NCBI RefSeq assembly: GCF_900182695.1
Contig: NZ_FXTK01000007.1
Coordinates: 62,001 to 126,000, forward strand
Length of the DNA: 64,000 nt
Direction of reading: 5' to 3'
Source: Paracoccus laeviglucosivorans
GTDB taxonomy: Bacteria; Pseudomonadota; Alphaproteobacteria; Rhodobacterales; Rhodobacteraceae
The position numbers and the translations under genes are program-made. This document shows, in pieces, positions 46,006 through 55,129 of the stretch (position 1 is its first letter; each line of letters opens with the position of its first letter). Under the pieces are notes generated by a model. It was not told the origin of the DNA. It worked only from the letters and a program-made list of their open reading frames with translations, and did no database searches.

Positions 46006-46722
46006 TTATCGCGTGAGCGAGGTGATGGCCTGGCGGATGCGCTGGTCTTCCTGTTCCAGGAAGGACTGGCCAAGTTCATAGGCGCGCTGAACCTCGACCA
46101 TCCGGGCTATTTCGGTCACGGGGTCCACGTTCGATTCCTCAAGAAAACCTTGGCGGATTTTGGCGTCATCCATCGGCTCGGCGGCGTCGCCCGCCTCAAA
46201 CAGCGTGCCGGCGACATGGCGCAGATCTGCAGGATCTGGACTGGCAAAGACGCCGACGCGGCCGATGGGCTGGCCGTCGGCGGATACCGTGCCGTCCATA
46301 CCCACACCAAGGCTGCGGGTGCCGGGCGGGATCACGATGGCGGCCTGGCCGTCGTCCAGCAGCGGATGGCCATCGGGGTTCACGATCTCTCCGGCGGCGT
46401 TGGGCATGAAGACGCCTGCGCGGGTCAAGCGGTTGCCCTGCGGCGTCTGGACCATGAAGAACCCGTCGCCGTCGATGGCCATATCGTAATCGCCGCCGGT
46501 CTGGGTCATGCCGCCCTGCGCCAGATCGACCATGCGCCCACGGATATTGGCCATGGCCAGCGTGTCGCCATCGGATCCCAAGGGGACCATATACTCGGAA
46601 AACACCAGCCCTTCGCGGCGAAAGCCGGTGGTGCTGGCATTGGCCATGTTGTTGGCGATGGCGCGCATTTCCTGCATCAGCCCGGATTGCCGCGTCAGCG
46701 AGGCATAGATCGCGTTATCCAT
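46006..46722 (-). CDS. flgF: flagellar proximal rod protein FlgF
   Basis: A 238-residue rod protein: YASLTRQSGLMQEMRAIANN, ANASTTGFRREGLVFSEY, RAGVFMPNAAGEIVNPDGHP and the C-terminal EIARMVEVQRAYELGQSFLE. The start lies directly after the fliQ stop, so its ribosome site is in the end of fliQ. Confidence 0.95.
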   Translation of the reverse strand: MDNAIYASLTRQSGLMQEMRAIANNMANASTTGFRREGLVFSEYMVPLGSDGDTLAMANIRGRMVDLAQGGMTQTGGDYDMAIDGDGFFMVQTPQGNRLTRAGVFMPNAAGEIVNPDGHPLLDDGQAAIVIPPGTRSLGVGMDGTVSADGQPIGRVGVFASPDPADLRHVAGTLFEAGDAAEPMDDAKIRQGFLEESNVDPVTEIARMVEVQRAYELGQSFLEQEDQRIRQAITSLTR

Positions 46723-46989
46723 CTACGACCCCACGATCTGCGGGATGATCTGGTCGGTAAAGAACCCGGCCAGAGTCGCGGTCATAAAGCTCATGCTGAC
46801 CCAGAACACGACCAGCATCAGCCCGATCTTGGGCACGAATGTCAGCGTCATTTCCTGTACCGAGGTCAGTGCCTGAAAAAGGCCGATCACCACCCCGACC
46901 ACCAGTGCCACCGCCAGAAGCGGTGCGGACATCCGCACGGCGATCCACAAGGCCTGCCGCGTCAGGTCGAAGATCAGGTTCTGATCCAT
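46723..46989 (-). CDS. fliQ: flagellar export protein FliQ
   Basis: An 88-residue component of the export gate with two membrane helices (LLAVALVVGVVIGLFQALTS and GLMLVVFWVSMSFMTATLAG) and the family core TSVQEMTLTFVPKI. It shares one base with fliE. fliP and fliR, its usual partners, are not in the window. Confidence 0.96.
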   Translation of the reverse strand: MDQNLIFDLTRQALWIAVRMSAPLLAVALVVGVVIGLFQALTSVQEMTLTFVPKIGLMLVVFWVSMSFMTATLAGFFTDQIIPQIVGS

Positions 46990-47267
46990 CAGACCGGCAT
47001 CCGCAGGATTTCCTGATACGCCTCGACCACCTTGTCGCGCATGGCGACGGCGGTTTCCAAGGCGACCTCGGCCTGCGCGATGCTTTGCACAAGCTGATGG
47101 GTGTCGGTCGTGCCGCGCATCGCGCCGGTGGCGGAAATATCCACCTGATCCATGATGCGGGCGAAATCGGCGGCGGCTCGGCTTGCGCCCTGCGGCAATC
47201 CTTCGGCGGGCGCGACGGCAGGGCGGGCGCGGTCATAGGCGTTGGCGGCAATCGTGGCGGAAATCAT
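46989..47267 (-). CDS. fliE: flagellar hook-basal body protein FliE
   Basis: A 92-residue protein joining the MS ring to the rod. It ends in the conserved VALETAVAMRDKVVEAYQEI then LRMPV. It lies between flgC and fliQ, as in many alphaproteobacteria. Confidence 0.93.
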   Translation of the reverse strand: MISATIAANAYDRARPAVAPAEGLPQGASRAAADFARIMDQVDISATGAMRGTTDTHQLVQSIAQAEVALETAVAMRDKVVEAYQEILRMPV

Positions 47268-47278
47268 CTGCGGTTCCT

Positions 47279-47668
47279 TCAGCGGCGGATCAGATCAAGC
47301 AGGGCGCTGCCCATCTGGCGGGATTGTTCAAAGACGCGAAGATTGGCTTCATAGCTGCGGCCCGCCTCTCGGGCGTCGGCCACTTCGATGACCAGATCGA
47401 CATTCGAGCCGTCGTAATACCCGGCGTCATCGGCCATTGGGTGCGCGGGTTCGAAGATGCGGGGCAATTCGCGGCGGTCCAGCCGCATGGGGCTGGTTTC
47501 GACCGCGCCCGTGCGGCGGCCAAAGTCCATTTCCTCCTGAAAGGAAACAAGCTTGCGGCGATAGCCGGGGGTGTCGGCATTGGCGATGTTTTCGGAAACA
47601 TGCCGTAAGCGGGTCGCCTGCGCGCGCATCCCCGATGCGGCCATATCTGTGGCGGAAAGCTGATCCAT
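47279..47668 (-). CDS. flgC: flagellar proximal rod protein FlgC
   Basis: A 129-residue rod protein with ATDMAASGMRAQATRLRHVS, ENIANADTPGYRRK and the late VDLVIEVADAREAGRSYEAN. It follows flgB by 3 nt. Confidence 0.95.
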   Translation of the reverse strand: MDQLSATDMAASGMRAQATRLRHVSENIANADTPGYRRKLVSFQEEMDFGRRTGAVETSPMRLDRRELPRIFEPAHPMADDAGYYDGSNVDLVIEVADAREAGRSYEANLRVFEQSRQMGSALLDLIRR

Positions 47669-47671
47669 GAC

Positions 47672-48058
47672 TTACCCCCGCCGCCCGATGCTGGTTCGGA
47701 TCATGTTCAGCGAGGATTTCGTCACCGCCAGCGACAGATCGAATTCGCGCTTGGCCTGCGCTATGCGGATCATCTCCTCCTCGATCGAGACGGTGTTGCC
47801 ATTGGGCGCCCGCTCGGTTCCCGCGTCCTGCGGGCGGTCGCTGCCACCCCAGCTGATACCCGTGGCATGACCGGGCCGGGTCGCCCGCATTTCAGCGGCC
47901 ACACCCGATCGATAGGTTTCTGCGAACCGGCCCAGATCCGTGGCACGAAAGCCGGGCGTGTCGGCATTGGCGACGTTCTGAGCGATCAGCTTTTGGCGCT
48001 GCGACGCATGAGAGGTCAGCGAACTGGCCATCCGCAGCGTTTCGATCCGGTCAAACAT
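47672..48058 (-). CDS. flgB: flagellar proximal rod protein FlgB
   Basis: A 128-residue rod protein: MASSLTSHASQRQKLIAQN, VANADTPGFRATDL and the C-terminal AKREFDLSLAVTKSSLNMIR. ATG 48058 was taken over an upstream in-frame start because the family begins with MFDRIE-like residues and an AGGGGAGAG lies upstream. It heads the nine-gene run and diverges from fliI. Confidence 0.92.
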   Translation of the reverse strand: MFDRIETLRMASSLTSHASQRQKLIAQNVANADTPGFRATDLGRFAETYRSGVAAEMRATRPGHATGISWGGSDRPQDAGTERAPNGNTVSIEEEMIRIAQAKREFDLSLAVTKSSLNMIRTSIGRRG

Positions 48059-48092
48059 CCAAGGTCTCTCCCCTGTTCCGATAAACCGGGTC

Positions 48093-48110
48093 TTAACCCC
48101 AATAGGTTTA
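48093..48110. promoter_or_regulatory. possible regulator site between flgB and fliI
   Basis: TTAACC (48093-48098) and GGTTTA (48105-48110) form an imperfect dyad in the 91-bp divergent spacer. TTAACC resembles a CtrA half-site, and CtrA is known to control flagellar genes in related bacteria. The full CtrA consensus (TTAA-N7-TTAA) is not met. Confidence 0.25.
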
Positions 48111-48149
48111 GAAACCCTTTCGAGCGGGACGAAAAAACGGGGATGCCGA

Positions 48150-49469
48150 ATGAATAAGATGCAATCCATTGCCACCCGGATTCAGCGGCTTGGGATGACG
48201 CGGCATTTCGGTCGCGTATGCGGCGTGCATGGCGGCACGGTCCGGATCACGGGGCTGAACACACATGCATCCGTCGGGGATCGCGTTTTGTTTTCAATGC
48301 GTTCGAAGGATTTTCTGGGCGGAGAGATCGTGGCGCTGCATCCCGACACCGCGATGGCCCTGTCGGAAGGTCCGACCGAAGGACTGGCCATCGGGGATGA
48401 GGTGGAACTGCTTTTCGCCCCAAGGCTTGCCCCTGCCGATTCGTGGATCGGGCGAATCGTTGATCCGCTGGGGCGTCCGTTGGATGGTCGCCCACTGGCC
48501 GCGGGTGCCAGCCCGCGCGGCTTTCGCAATGCGCCGCCCCCTGCCGCGTCGCGCAATCGCCTGGGCGCGCGGCTGGATACGGGGCTTGCGGTGTTCGACA
48601 CGATCCTGCCGCTTGTCCGGGGGCAGCGGACCGGGCTGTTCGCAGGGTCCGGCGTCGGTAAATCGACGCTGCTTTCCATGCTGGCCAAAGGGGTGTCCGC
48701 CGATGTCGTGGTGATCGGCCTGATCGGCGAACGCGGGCGCGAGTTGCGTGAATTCGTCGAAGAAACCCTTGGCCCCGCGGGGATGGCGCGGGCGGTCGTG
48801 GTTGCCGCGACATCGGACCAGTCGCCTTTGATGCGGCGGCGCTGTGCATGGGCTGCGATGACCGTGGCCGAGCATTTCCGCGATCAGGGCAAGCATGTGC
48901 TGTTTCTGGCCGATTCGATCACCCGCTTTGCCGAAGCTCACCGCGAGATCGCGCTTTCGGCCGGCGAAGCGCCCAGCTATCGGGGTTTCCCGCCATCGAC
49001 CTCGCAGCTTATCATGGCGCTGGCAGAACGTTCCGGGCCGGGTCCGACAGGTGCAGGGGACATCACGGCGATCTTTAGCGTGCTGGTCGCAGGGTCCGAT
49101 ATGGAGGAGCCGGTTGCCGACATTCTGCGCGGCACGCTTGACGGGCATGTGGTGCTGGACCGCGCCATCGCAGAGCGCGGGCGATTCCCTGCGGTGGATG
49201 TGCTGCGGTCCGTGTCGCGTTCGCTGCCCCATGCGGCCAGCGCGATGGAAAATGCGCTGATCGCACGGGCGCGGGCGGCGCTGGGGGCTTATGCGGAATC
49301 CGAACTTATGATCCGCGCGGGGCTTTACGCAGCCGGATCGGACCCTAAACTGGACGAGGCGGTGCGGATCTATCCGGCGCTGGATGCGTTCTTCACCAGG
49401 AAAAGCACGGGCGCGCGGCAGGGCTTTCAATTGCTTACCGAGGCGCTTGGGGCGCATGGGGGTCGTTAG
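48150..49469 (+). CDS. fliI: flagellum-specific ATPase FliI
   Basis: A 439-residue ATPase of the flagellar export apparatus. The Walker A is FAGSGVGKSTLL near 166-177, the family signature is GLIGERGRELREFVEE, and the Walker B region is HVLFLADSITRFAEAHRE, with PSYRGFPPSTSQL following. The FliI-type N-terminus separates it from F1 beta. It diverges from flgB. FliH and FliJ are not present nearby. Confidence 0.96.
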   Translation: MNKMQSIATRIQRLGMTRHFGRVCGVHGGTVRITGLNTHASVGDRVLFSMRSKDFLGGEIVALHPDTAMALSEGPTEGLAIGDEVELLFAPRLAPADSWIGRIVDPLGRPLDGRPLAAGASPRGFRNAPPPAASRNRLGARLDTGLAVFDTILPLVRGQRTGLFAGSGVGKSTLLSMLAKGVSADVVVIGLIGERGRELREFVEETLGPAGMARAVVVAATSDQSPLMRRRCAWAAMTVAEHFRDQGKHVLFLADSITRFAEAHREIALSAGEAPSYRGFPPSTSQLIMALAERSGPGPTGAGDITAIFSVLVAGSDMEEPVADILRGTLDGHVVLDRAIAERGRFPAVDVLRSVSRSLPHAASAMENALIARARAALGAYAESELMIRAGLYAAGSDPKLDEAVRIYPALDAFFTRKSTGARQGFQLLTEALGAHGGR

Positions 49470-49510
49470 CACCGACACAAAGGTCGTTGCATTTCAGGGG
49501 AATATGCGAA

Positions 49511-49524
49511 TTGATGAATGTTAA
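49511..49524 (+). promoter_or_regulatory. weak FNR/CRP-like dyad upstream of the Crp/Fnr gene
   Basis: TTGAT-GAAT-GTTAA matches the left half of the FNR consensus TTGAT-N4-ATCAA and three of five bases of the right half. It is 70 bp upstream of a Crp/Fnr-family gene, so autoregulation is possible. Confidence 0.25.
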
Positions 49525-49594
49525 AACACAGCCGGTGGACATTGCGTCTGCGGTGCCGAGTTGACAATCTCCTGCGGTCGAGCCGAGGAGAGAC

Positions 49595-50326
49595 ATGGCT
49601 ATCACCGAGTATTTTGTCCGCTATCTGCAGCGCCGCGATCAGCTGAGCGAAAGCGACATTGCTCGGCTGCGGGCAATCAAGACGACGCTCGTGGGCTTTC
49701 AGCCCGGTGAAGTGATCGTCCCGCGAGGCCGCATGGCATCGCGAAGCTGCATGATGCTGCGGGGCATGTCAGCGCGTCAGCACCATCTGGCGGACCGACC
49801 CGGAGAGCGGGTCATCACCGCGCTGCATGTGCCGGGCGATTTCGTGGACCTGCACGGTTTCGTGCTGGCAGGGCTGGAACATGAAGTCGTTTCGATGGGC
49901 GCATCCGAAGTGGAGTTCGTCGAACATGACGAATTGCGCGAAATTACACAGAATTTTCCGCATCTGACGCGGCTTTTGTGGATGTCTACCGTCATTGATG
50001 CGGCGATCCACCGCCAATGGCTGGTCGCTGCGGCATCGCTGCGATCCAGTGGGCATCTGGCGCATCTTTTGTGCGAAATCTACACCCGGCTTGCCAGCGT
50101 GGGGGCGGCGCAGAACTATGTCTTCACGCTGCCGCTGCTGCAAAAGGAACTTGCGGATATTCTTGGCTATACGCCCATCCATATCAACAGGGCGGTCCGC
50201 GACCTGCGCGACGGCAGGCTGATTCGCTGGACCGGGCAAGAGGTGCGGATTCTGGATTGGGCCGGGCTGGCCCGCATCGCGCGTTTCGACCCGCAATATC
50301 TGGAGCTGGACAAGGTCAAGCGTTAG
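49595..50326 (+). CDS. Crp/Fnr family transcriptional regulator
   Basis: A 243-residue regulator. The N-terminal cyclic-nucleotide-binding-like barrel includes FQPGEVIVPRGRMASRS and ALHVPGDFVDLHGFVLAG. A dimer helix comes next, and then a winged helix (FTLPLLQKELADILGYTPIH then INRAVRDLRDGRLIRW). It lacks the N-terminal cysteine cluster of FNR, so it is not an obvious oxygen sensor. A GAGGAGAG is upstream of the ATG. Targets are unknown. Confidence 0.93.
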   Translation: MAITEYFVRYLQRRDQLSESDIARLRAIKTTLVGFQPGEVIVPRGRMASRSCMMLRGMSARQHHLADRPGERVITALHVPGDFVDLHGFVLAGLEHEVVSMGASEVEFVEHDELREITQNFPHLTRLLWMSTVIDAAIHRQWLVAAASLRSSGHLAHLLCEIYTRLASVGAAQNYVFTLPLLQKELADILGYTPIHINRAVRDLRDGRLIRWTGQEVRILDWAGLARIARFDPQYLELDKVKR

Positions 50327-50327
50327 G

Positions 50328-51236
50328 TCACTGGCAAAGCCGCCAGCCGCTGTCTCGCGCCTTGATGTCCAGATGCAGATGGTCGTCATGCGCGGCATTC
50401 GCGCCGGGGCCAAGCACGGTGGTGAAATGCAGGCAAGCCGCGCCACGGATCGCGGTCTGGAACGCCTCGGCCATGTCGCCGCTGTCCTTGCGCGGCTCAA
50501 TGGTCAGGCGGCTGCCGTCGCGAAAGGTAAAGGCCGCAACGTCGAACGCATTGCCAAAGGCGTGTTCCGACAGGTTGACACCTTTGTCCCCCACGGTCGG
50601 GCGGCATTGATAGGTCGATCCCGGCTCGATCCCTGCAAGCTGCGGCTGGCCCGGCAGCATGGCGCTGGCCGGGCGGACGAAATCCCTGAGCCAATGGGCC
50701 AGATGCCACGCGGTTTCGCAACGCATCATCGCTCCGCCGTTTATCGCGATGCCGGGAAGGGGTTCTTGCAACATGATGGGGCGGTCGATCCCGCAATCGC
50801 GCTGGTCGGGATCGGTGATGGCAGCCTCCTGCGTATAGACCGCGCCAAGTTGCGACAGGCCCAGCAGACAGGCGGAATAGGTGAAATCGTCTTCGCGCAG
50901 CGTCTCATGCACCGGCGGGCCGACCGACGCCTCGGGCTGGGTTGCATCCTGCGGCGCGGGGGCTGCGGGCTGGTCCGGGTATTTCAACGCGGGTTGCGGG
51001 GATGGGGACGCATCGGGCTGGACGGGAAAACGCAGCGCGGGTTCCTGCGGCTTCGTCTCGGGCGGGGCTGCGGGCGGTGATTGCGGTGGCGGTTCAGCAT
51101 CCGCCGCGCTTTTGGGTTTGGGGGCAGGCCGGTGTTCGTCGGCGGGCGGCAGATCAGGGCGGGGGGCGGGCGCGTTCTGCGCCACCGCCGCGCCGCCCAG
51201 AACCGCAAAGGCCACCACCACCGCCCAGCCCTTCAT
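50328..51236 (-). CDS. extensin-like family protein, M15-like fold
   Basis: A 302-residue secreted protein: a signal peptide (WAVVVAFAVLGGAAVAQ), a Pro-rich linker of about 90 residues and a C-terminal domain with NLSEHAFGNAFDVAAF and HDDHLHLDI. The latter His/Asp pattern is like LAS-type peptidoglycan carboxypeptidases. Four Cys in the domain may form disulfides in the periplasm. It lies 1 nt after the L,D-transpeptidase-like gene, so both probably remodel peptidoglycan. Confidence 0.88.
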   Translation of the reverse strand: MKGWAVVVAFAVLGGAAVAQNAPAPRPDLPPADEHRPAPKPKSAADAEPPPQSPPAAPPETKPQEPALRFPVQPDASPSPQPALKYPDQPAAPAPQDATQPEASVGPPVHETLREDDFTYSACLLGLSQLGAVYTQEAAITDPDQRDCGIDRPIMLQEPLPGIAINGGAMMRCETAWHLAHWLRDFVRPASAMLPGQPQLAGIEPGSTYQCRPTVGDKGVNLSEHAFGNAFDVAAFTFRDGSRLTIEPRKDSGDMAEAFQTAIRGAACLHFTTVLGPGANAAHDDHLHLDIKARDSGWRLCQ

Positions 51237-51237
51237 G

Positions 51238-52830
51238 TCACAGGCTCGGGGCGCTGGGGGCTGCGTTGCCGCCTACGACTGGCGGCGGCAGCGGTTGCGA
51301 TGTGACAGGCGTGTCGGACGGGTATTCCGGCTCGTCGGCGCTGGCTGCGGGCATCTGCGCCTGCCGGGCCAGCATCTCATCCGCCAGTGCCTCGGCGCGG
51401 GCCAGCGCGGCATCCAAGGATTCGCCTTCCGGCGCAGCGGCGGGGGCTGGCAGCGGATCCGTCCCGGCCACGGATGCGGCAGCGCCGGATGTCGCGACGA
51501 CGGGCGCATCCGGCGTGACGGCAATCGCGGCGGGCGTTGTCGCGGCGCCCGCATCGGCCGGAAGCGTGGTCATCGCTGCGCGTGCCAGCACGCCCGCCGA
51601 ACGCGCGGGCGGACGGGCCGAAGTCACAGCGTCCTGCGCCAGAACGGCCGAGGCGACGGGTGCCGCACCCCCCGTCACGTCCGCAATGCTGACGCCGGGA
51701 TCAAGGAATTCGACCGTGGTGACTTTGGCCTTGACCATATGCGCCAGTTCATGGGCATCCCAGTTCGTCAGCCGCACGCAGCCATGCGACTGGTTGACGA
51801 ACAGCCGCGACGGCGTGGCGGTGCCGTGGATGCCATAGGTGGGTTCCGACAGGTCGATCCAGACATTGCCCACCGGACCATTCGGCCCCGGAGGCACGAT
51901 CAGCACCCGGTCGTTTTCGCCCTGCTTGAAGTTGCGCTGCGGGTTATAGGTATAAGTCGGGTTCAGCGCGACCGCGTTGACCACATGCGTGCCATGCGGC
52001 GAAGGCGTATCGGACGACCCGACAGTCGCGGGGTAATCCGCGACCATGTTGCCGCGGGCGTCATAGGCTGCAACCCGGCGGGTTTGCTTGTCCACGATGA
52101 TTCGCGTCACGGTGGCGCGGATGGGCTTGGCGGGCTTGGTGACGACAATGGTCGCGCCCGGCTTGAACTCCAGCCCCGGATTCAGCTTCGCAAGGAATTT
52201 CTCGTCCATGTGAAACCGCTCACCCAGCTTTTCGAGGATGCTGGTATAACCCTGCGAGGTCATCGCGGCCTTTTCGGCGTAGTCGCTGGGGATGTTATCG
52301 ACCAGCCCCTGCGCGTCTTCATCGGTGATGGTATAGGACATGGTGACGGCTTCGGCGGCATAGCCGTGCAGCAGATCCCAGACCACGAAATCCATCCGCC
52401 CGGTCATGGGCAGGCCCGCGCGGCGCTGAAACGCCTTGATGGCGCTTTCGCTCATGCCGCCGCGCCAGCCGTCCACGACACCCGGCGAGATGCCCGAGCG
52501 GTCCAGCAGAATCTGAACCTTGGCCGTCAACGCCGACTGGCCGGGGGGCAAATCGCCGCCATTATAGGTCGCCGTCTCGATCTCGGTCGGTGAGATCGAG
52601 GCAAGCGCCCGGATCGAAGGCGAGGTCGAGGGCGTGGTCCCAACCGCGGTTGCCGCCAGCGCAGGCTCGGCTGCGGTCTGGACGGGCAACGTGGCCGTCA
52701 CCGCTGCCGCGCGGGCAGGGGGACGGGGATGCGGGCCGGACTGGGCCAGCGCCATGCCTGCGGGCAGGATGGCGGCAGCCGATACCAGCAAAAGGCGCGG
52801 AATCGCACCGGATAGGGGCCTCTGGAACAT
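51238..52830 (-). CDS. L,D-transpeptidase with peptidoglycan-binding domain
   Basis: A 530-residue periplasmic enzyme: a signal peptide (LLLVSAAAILPAGMALAQ), a peptidoglycan-binding helix bundle (GGMSESAIKAFQRRAGLPMT), a central region and a YkuD catalytic domain with YGIHGTATPS and the active-site SHGCVRLTNWDA. A long Ala/Pro-rich C-terminal tail follows. It would form 3-3 cross-links or attach proteins to peptidoglycan. It precedes the extensin-like gene on the same strand. Confidence 0.95.
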   Translation of the reverse strand: MFQRPLSGAIPRLLLVSAAAILPAGMALAQSGPHPRPPARAAAVTATLPVQTAAEPALAATAVGTTPSTSPSIRALASISPTEIETATYNGGDLPPGQSALTAKVQILLDRSGISPGVVDGWRGGMSESAIKAFQRRAGLPMTGRMDFVVWDLLHGYAAEAVTMSYTITDEDAQGLVDNIPSDYAEKAAMTSQGYTSILEKLGERFHMDEKFLAKLNPGLEFKPGATIVVTKPAKPIRATVTRIIVDKQTRRVAAYDARGNMVADYPATVGSSDTPSPHGTHVVNAVALNPTYTYNPQRNFKQGENDRVLIVPPGPNGPVGNVWIDLSEPTYGIHGTATPSRLFVNQSHGCVRLTNWDAHELAHMVKAKVTTVEFLDPGVSIADVTGGAAPVASAVLAQDAVTSARPPARSAGVLARAAMTTLPADAGAATTPAAIAVTPDAPVVATSGAAASVAGTDPLPAPAAAPEGESLDAALARAEALADEMLARQAQMPAASADEPEYPSDTPVTSQPLPPPVVGGNAAPSAPSL

Positions 52831-52929
52831 GCTCTGGTCTTGCCTGGAAGTTTCTTATCTATTTGTTCCAGCTTTGGCCCTTTCGGACCTGCAAAGCAAG
52901 CAAAGGCTGCACAACTTGACTTGAGGTGG

Positions 52930-53679
52930 CTACATCTCGCTTTCGAAACGATGCTGCGGCGGGAAATAGCGCCGCGACAACGAAACGGGCATGTTGTTCA
53001 GCCATTCCATTCGTTCAAGTTGCAGGACCGGCTCGGCTGGTGCGACCTTCAGCGACGGTGCGATGAATTGCGCATCCGCCGTGCGAACCCCGATCGACAT
53101 GCTGGCGCGGTTCAGCGGCACATGCCCCAAAAGCCATTCGCAAGCGCTCATCTCCTCCAGCACCTCGGCGGTCAGGCCGGGCGTGGCATAGGTGTTCGTC
53201 CAGCGTTCTTCGCAGCAATAGGGCTGGCCATCCGACAGGAAGATGGACTGGTTGAACAAAAGCGCCTCAGAGCTGCGCAGCAGCATGGCTTGCGCCACAT
53301 CTGCCGGGGGGACGCGCTCGCTGCTGAAAACATGCCTGTAGCCATAGACATGCCCGCCCGCCTCAAGCTCGCGCCGCAAAAGCGAACGGACAAGCTGGAC
53401 ACGGGGATGGTGGGCCACGCGCGTGCCGACCTTGCGCCGCCGTTCAATAACGCCGGTTTCTGCAAGGGCTTGCATGGCGCGGTTCACAGTGGCGCGCGCG
53501 CAGCCAAGTTCGGTTGCAAGCTCGCATTCCGTCGGGATCAATTCCCCTTCGGCCCAGGTGCCGTCCTGAATGCGTTCAAGCACGATATCCTGGACGGACT
53601 GCCAGGTCATGCCTTTACGTTTAGAACTGAACACGGGAACGCTGCTCGTGGAAATCTGTGCTTGTGCAAATATGGACAT
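52930..53679 (-). CDS. GntR/HutC-family transcriptional regulator
   Basis: A 249-residue regulator: the winged helix WQSVQDIVLERIQDG and ELATELGCARATVNRAMQAL is followed by a UbiC-type ligand domain (HVFSSERVPPADVAQAML, LLFNQSIFLSDGQPYCCEER). ATG 53679 is chosen for AAGG 5 nt upstream; an earlier in-frame ATG at 53787 would add 36 residues. It diverges from the MFS-allA operon, so it probably controls it with a ureide- or purine-derived ligand. Confidence 0.9.
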   Translation of the reverse strand: MSIFAQAQISTSSVPVFSSKRKGMTWQSVQDIVLERIQDGTWAEGELIPTECELATELGCARATVNRAMQALAETGVIERRRKVGTRVAHHPRVQLVRSLLRRELEAGGHVYGYRHVFSSERVPPADVAQAMLLRSSEALLFNQSIFLSDGQPYCCEERWTNTYATPGLTAEVLEEMSACEWLLGHVPLNRASMSIGVRTADAQFIAPSLKVAPAEPVLQLERMEWLNNMPVSLSRRYFPPQHRFESEM

Positions 53680-53929
53680 AGGAACCTTAAGATCCTTAAA
53701 AGGGTCTGAAAACTCAGTAAAATCCGGTTGCTCAAATACATTCACCTTGCCATCTCGGCAGGCAAATGCCAACAGGACCATGAACAAATTAAACTACTAA
53801 GTTCAGTTTGTGCGGCTTTATGCAGGGTAAGGTCAAGGCCGTTCCTGTAGAATAAGCATAAATTGCGGGGTGAGTTGACAATCCTGTGCATGGGGCAGAA
53901 GGTCCGCCCATTCTGCAAGAGGTGTGCAA
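53680..53929. promoter_or_regulatory. divergent regulator/MFS promoter region
   Basis: A 250-bp, relatively AT-rich spacer. It holds a CCTTAA direct repeat near 53695, a TTGCC-N9-GGCAA dyad near 53749 and a TTGACA at 53875-53880, without a matching -10 at 17 bp. No classical HutC operator is seen. Confidence 0.4.
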
Positions 53930-55120
53930 GTGTCGGATGCAACCGCATTCCGGGGGGACAACCCCTCGACCACGGCATGGACTGTCCTGATCGCGATCAG
54001 CCTGTGCCACATGATCAACGATGTGATGCAATCCATGCTGGCGGCAATCTATCCGCTGCTTCAGCAGGAATTCGCGCTTTCATATTGGCAGATCGGGTTG
54101 ATGACCTTTGCCTTTCAGGTGACGGCATCGCTGCTGCAGCCGGTCGTGGGTGCGGTGACGGACAAGAACCCGATGCCGAAATCGCTGCCGGTCGGCATGG
54201 GCTCGACCGTGGTGGGCGTGCTGTTGCTGGCACTCGCGCATGAATATTGGGTGCTGCTGATCGGGGCGATGCTGATCGGTATCGGCTCGGCGGTGTTCCA
54301 TCCCGAAAGCTCGCGCGTGGCGCGCGTGGCGTCGGGCGGGCGTTTCGGCACGGCGCAATCCATCTTCCAGATGGGCGGGAACTTCGGCACCTCGCTGGGG
54401 CCGCTGCTGGCCGCCTTCATCGTCGTGCCGCTGGGCCGTCCGTCGATCGCGCTGTTTTCGATCATGGCGATGGTCGGATCGTGGATCCTGTGGCGCATCG
54501 GCGCCTGGGCCGAGGGGCGGCGCAAGGCGGGCGGATCCCGCGCCAGCACCGCGCTGAACCTGCCGCGCAATCAGGTCGTCATGGCCATCGTGATCCTGGC
54601 GCTGCTGACCTTTACCAAGAACATCTACACGGCCAGCATCTCCAGCTATTTCACCTTTTTCCTGATCGAGAAATTTGCCCTGACCACCCAGCAGGCGCAG
54701 CTGATGCTGTTCCTGTTCCTTGGTGGCATGGCGGGGGGTGTCATGCTGGGCGGTCTGGTCGGCGACAAGATCGGGCCGTTGAAGGTCATCTGGTTCTCGA
54801 TCCTTGGCATCCTGCCGTTCACGCTGGCGTTGCCCTATGCCGGACTGGCCGCGACAGGCGTGCTGGTAGTGGTGATCGGGCTGATCCTTGCCTCGGCCTT
54901 CCCGGCCATTGTGGTCTTTGCGCAGGAACTGGTGCCGGGGCGCACCGGGCTGATCGCGGGCATCTTTTTCGGCTTTGCGTTCGGCATGGGCGGCATCGCG
55001 GCTGCGGTGCTGGGCGTGGTGGCCGATGCGAAGGGGATCGAATTCGTCTACAAGATCTGCTCCTATCTGCCGCTGATGGGGCTGCTGACGATCTTTCTGC
55101 CCCGCATGAACCGGACCTGA
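53930..55120 (+). CDS. MFS transporter, fosmidomycin-resistance (Fsr) type
   Basis: A 396-residue permease with about 12 membrane segments. The N-terminus WTVLIAISLCHMINDVMQSM, then AAIYPLLQQEF, and the GAVTDKNPMPKSLPVGMGST loop are typical of Fsr-like MFS proteins. GTG 53930 is chosen because AAGAGG lies 7 nt upstream; an earlier GTG at 53924 is less well placed. It sits between GntR and allA, so a ureide or related purine breakdown product is a likelier natural substrate than the drug. Confidence 0.9.
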   Translation: MSDATAFRGDNPSTTAWTVLIAISLCHMINDVMQSMLAAIYPLLQQEFALSYWQIGLMTFAFQVTASLLQPVVGAVTDKNPMPKSLPVGMGSTVVGVLLLALAHEYWVLLIGAMLIGIGSAVFHPESSRVARVASGGRFGTAQSIFQMGGNFGTSLGPLLAAFIVVPLGRPSIALFSIMAMVGSWILWRIGAWAEGRRKAGGSRASTALNLPRNQVVMAIVILALLTFTKNIYTASISSYFTFFLIEKFALTTQQAQLMLFLFLGGMAGGVMLGGLVGDKIGPLKVIWFSILGILPFTLALPYAGLAATGVLVVVIGLILASAFPAIVVFAQELVPGRTGLIAGIFFGFAFGMGGIAAAVLGVVADAKGIEFVYKICSYLPLMGLLTIFLPRMNRT

Positions 55121-55129
55121 GGGGGGACG

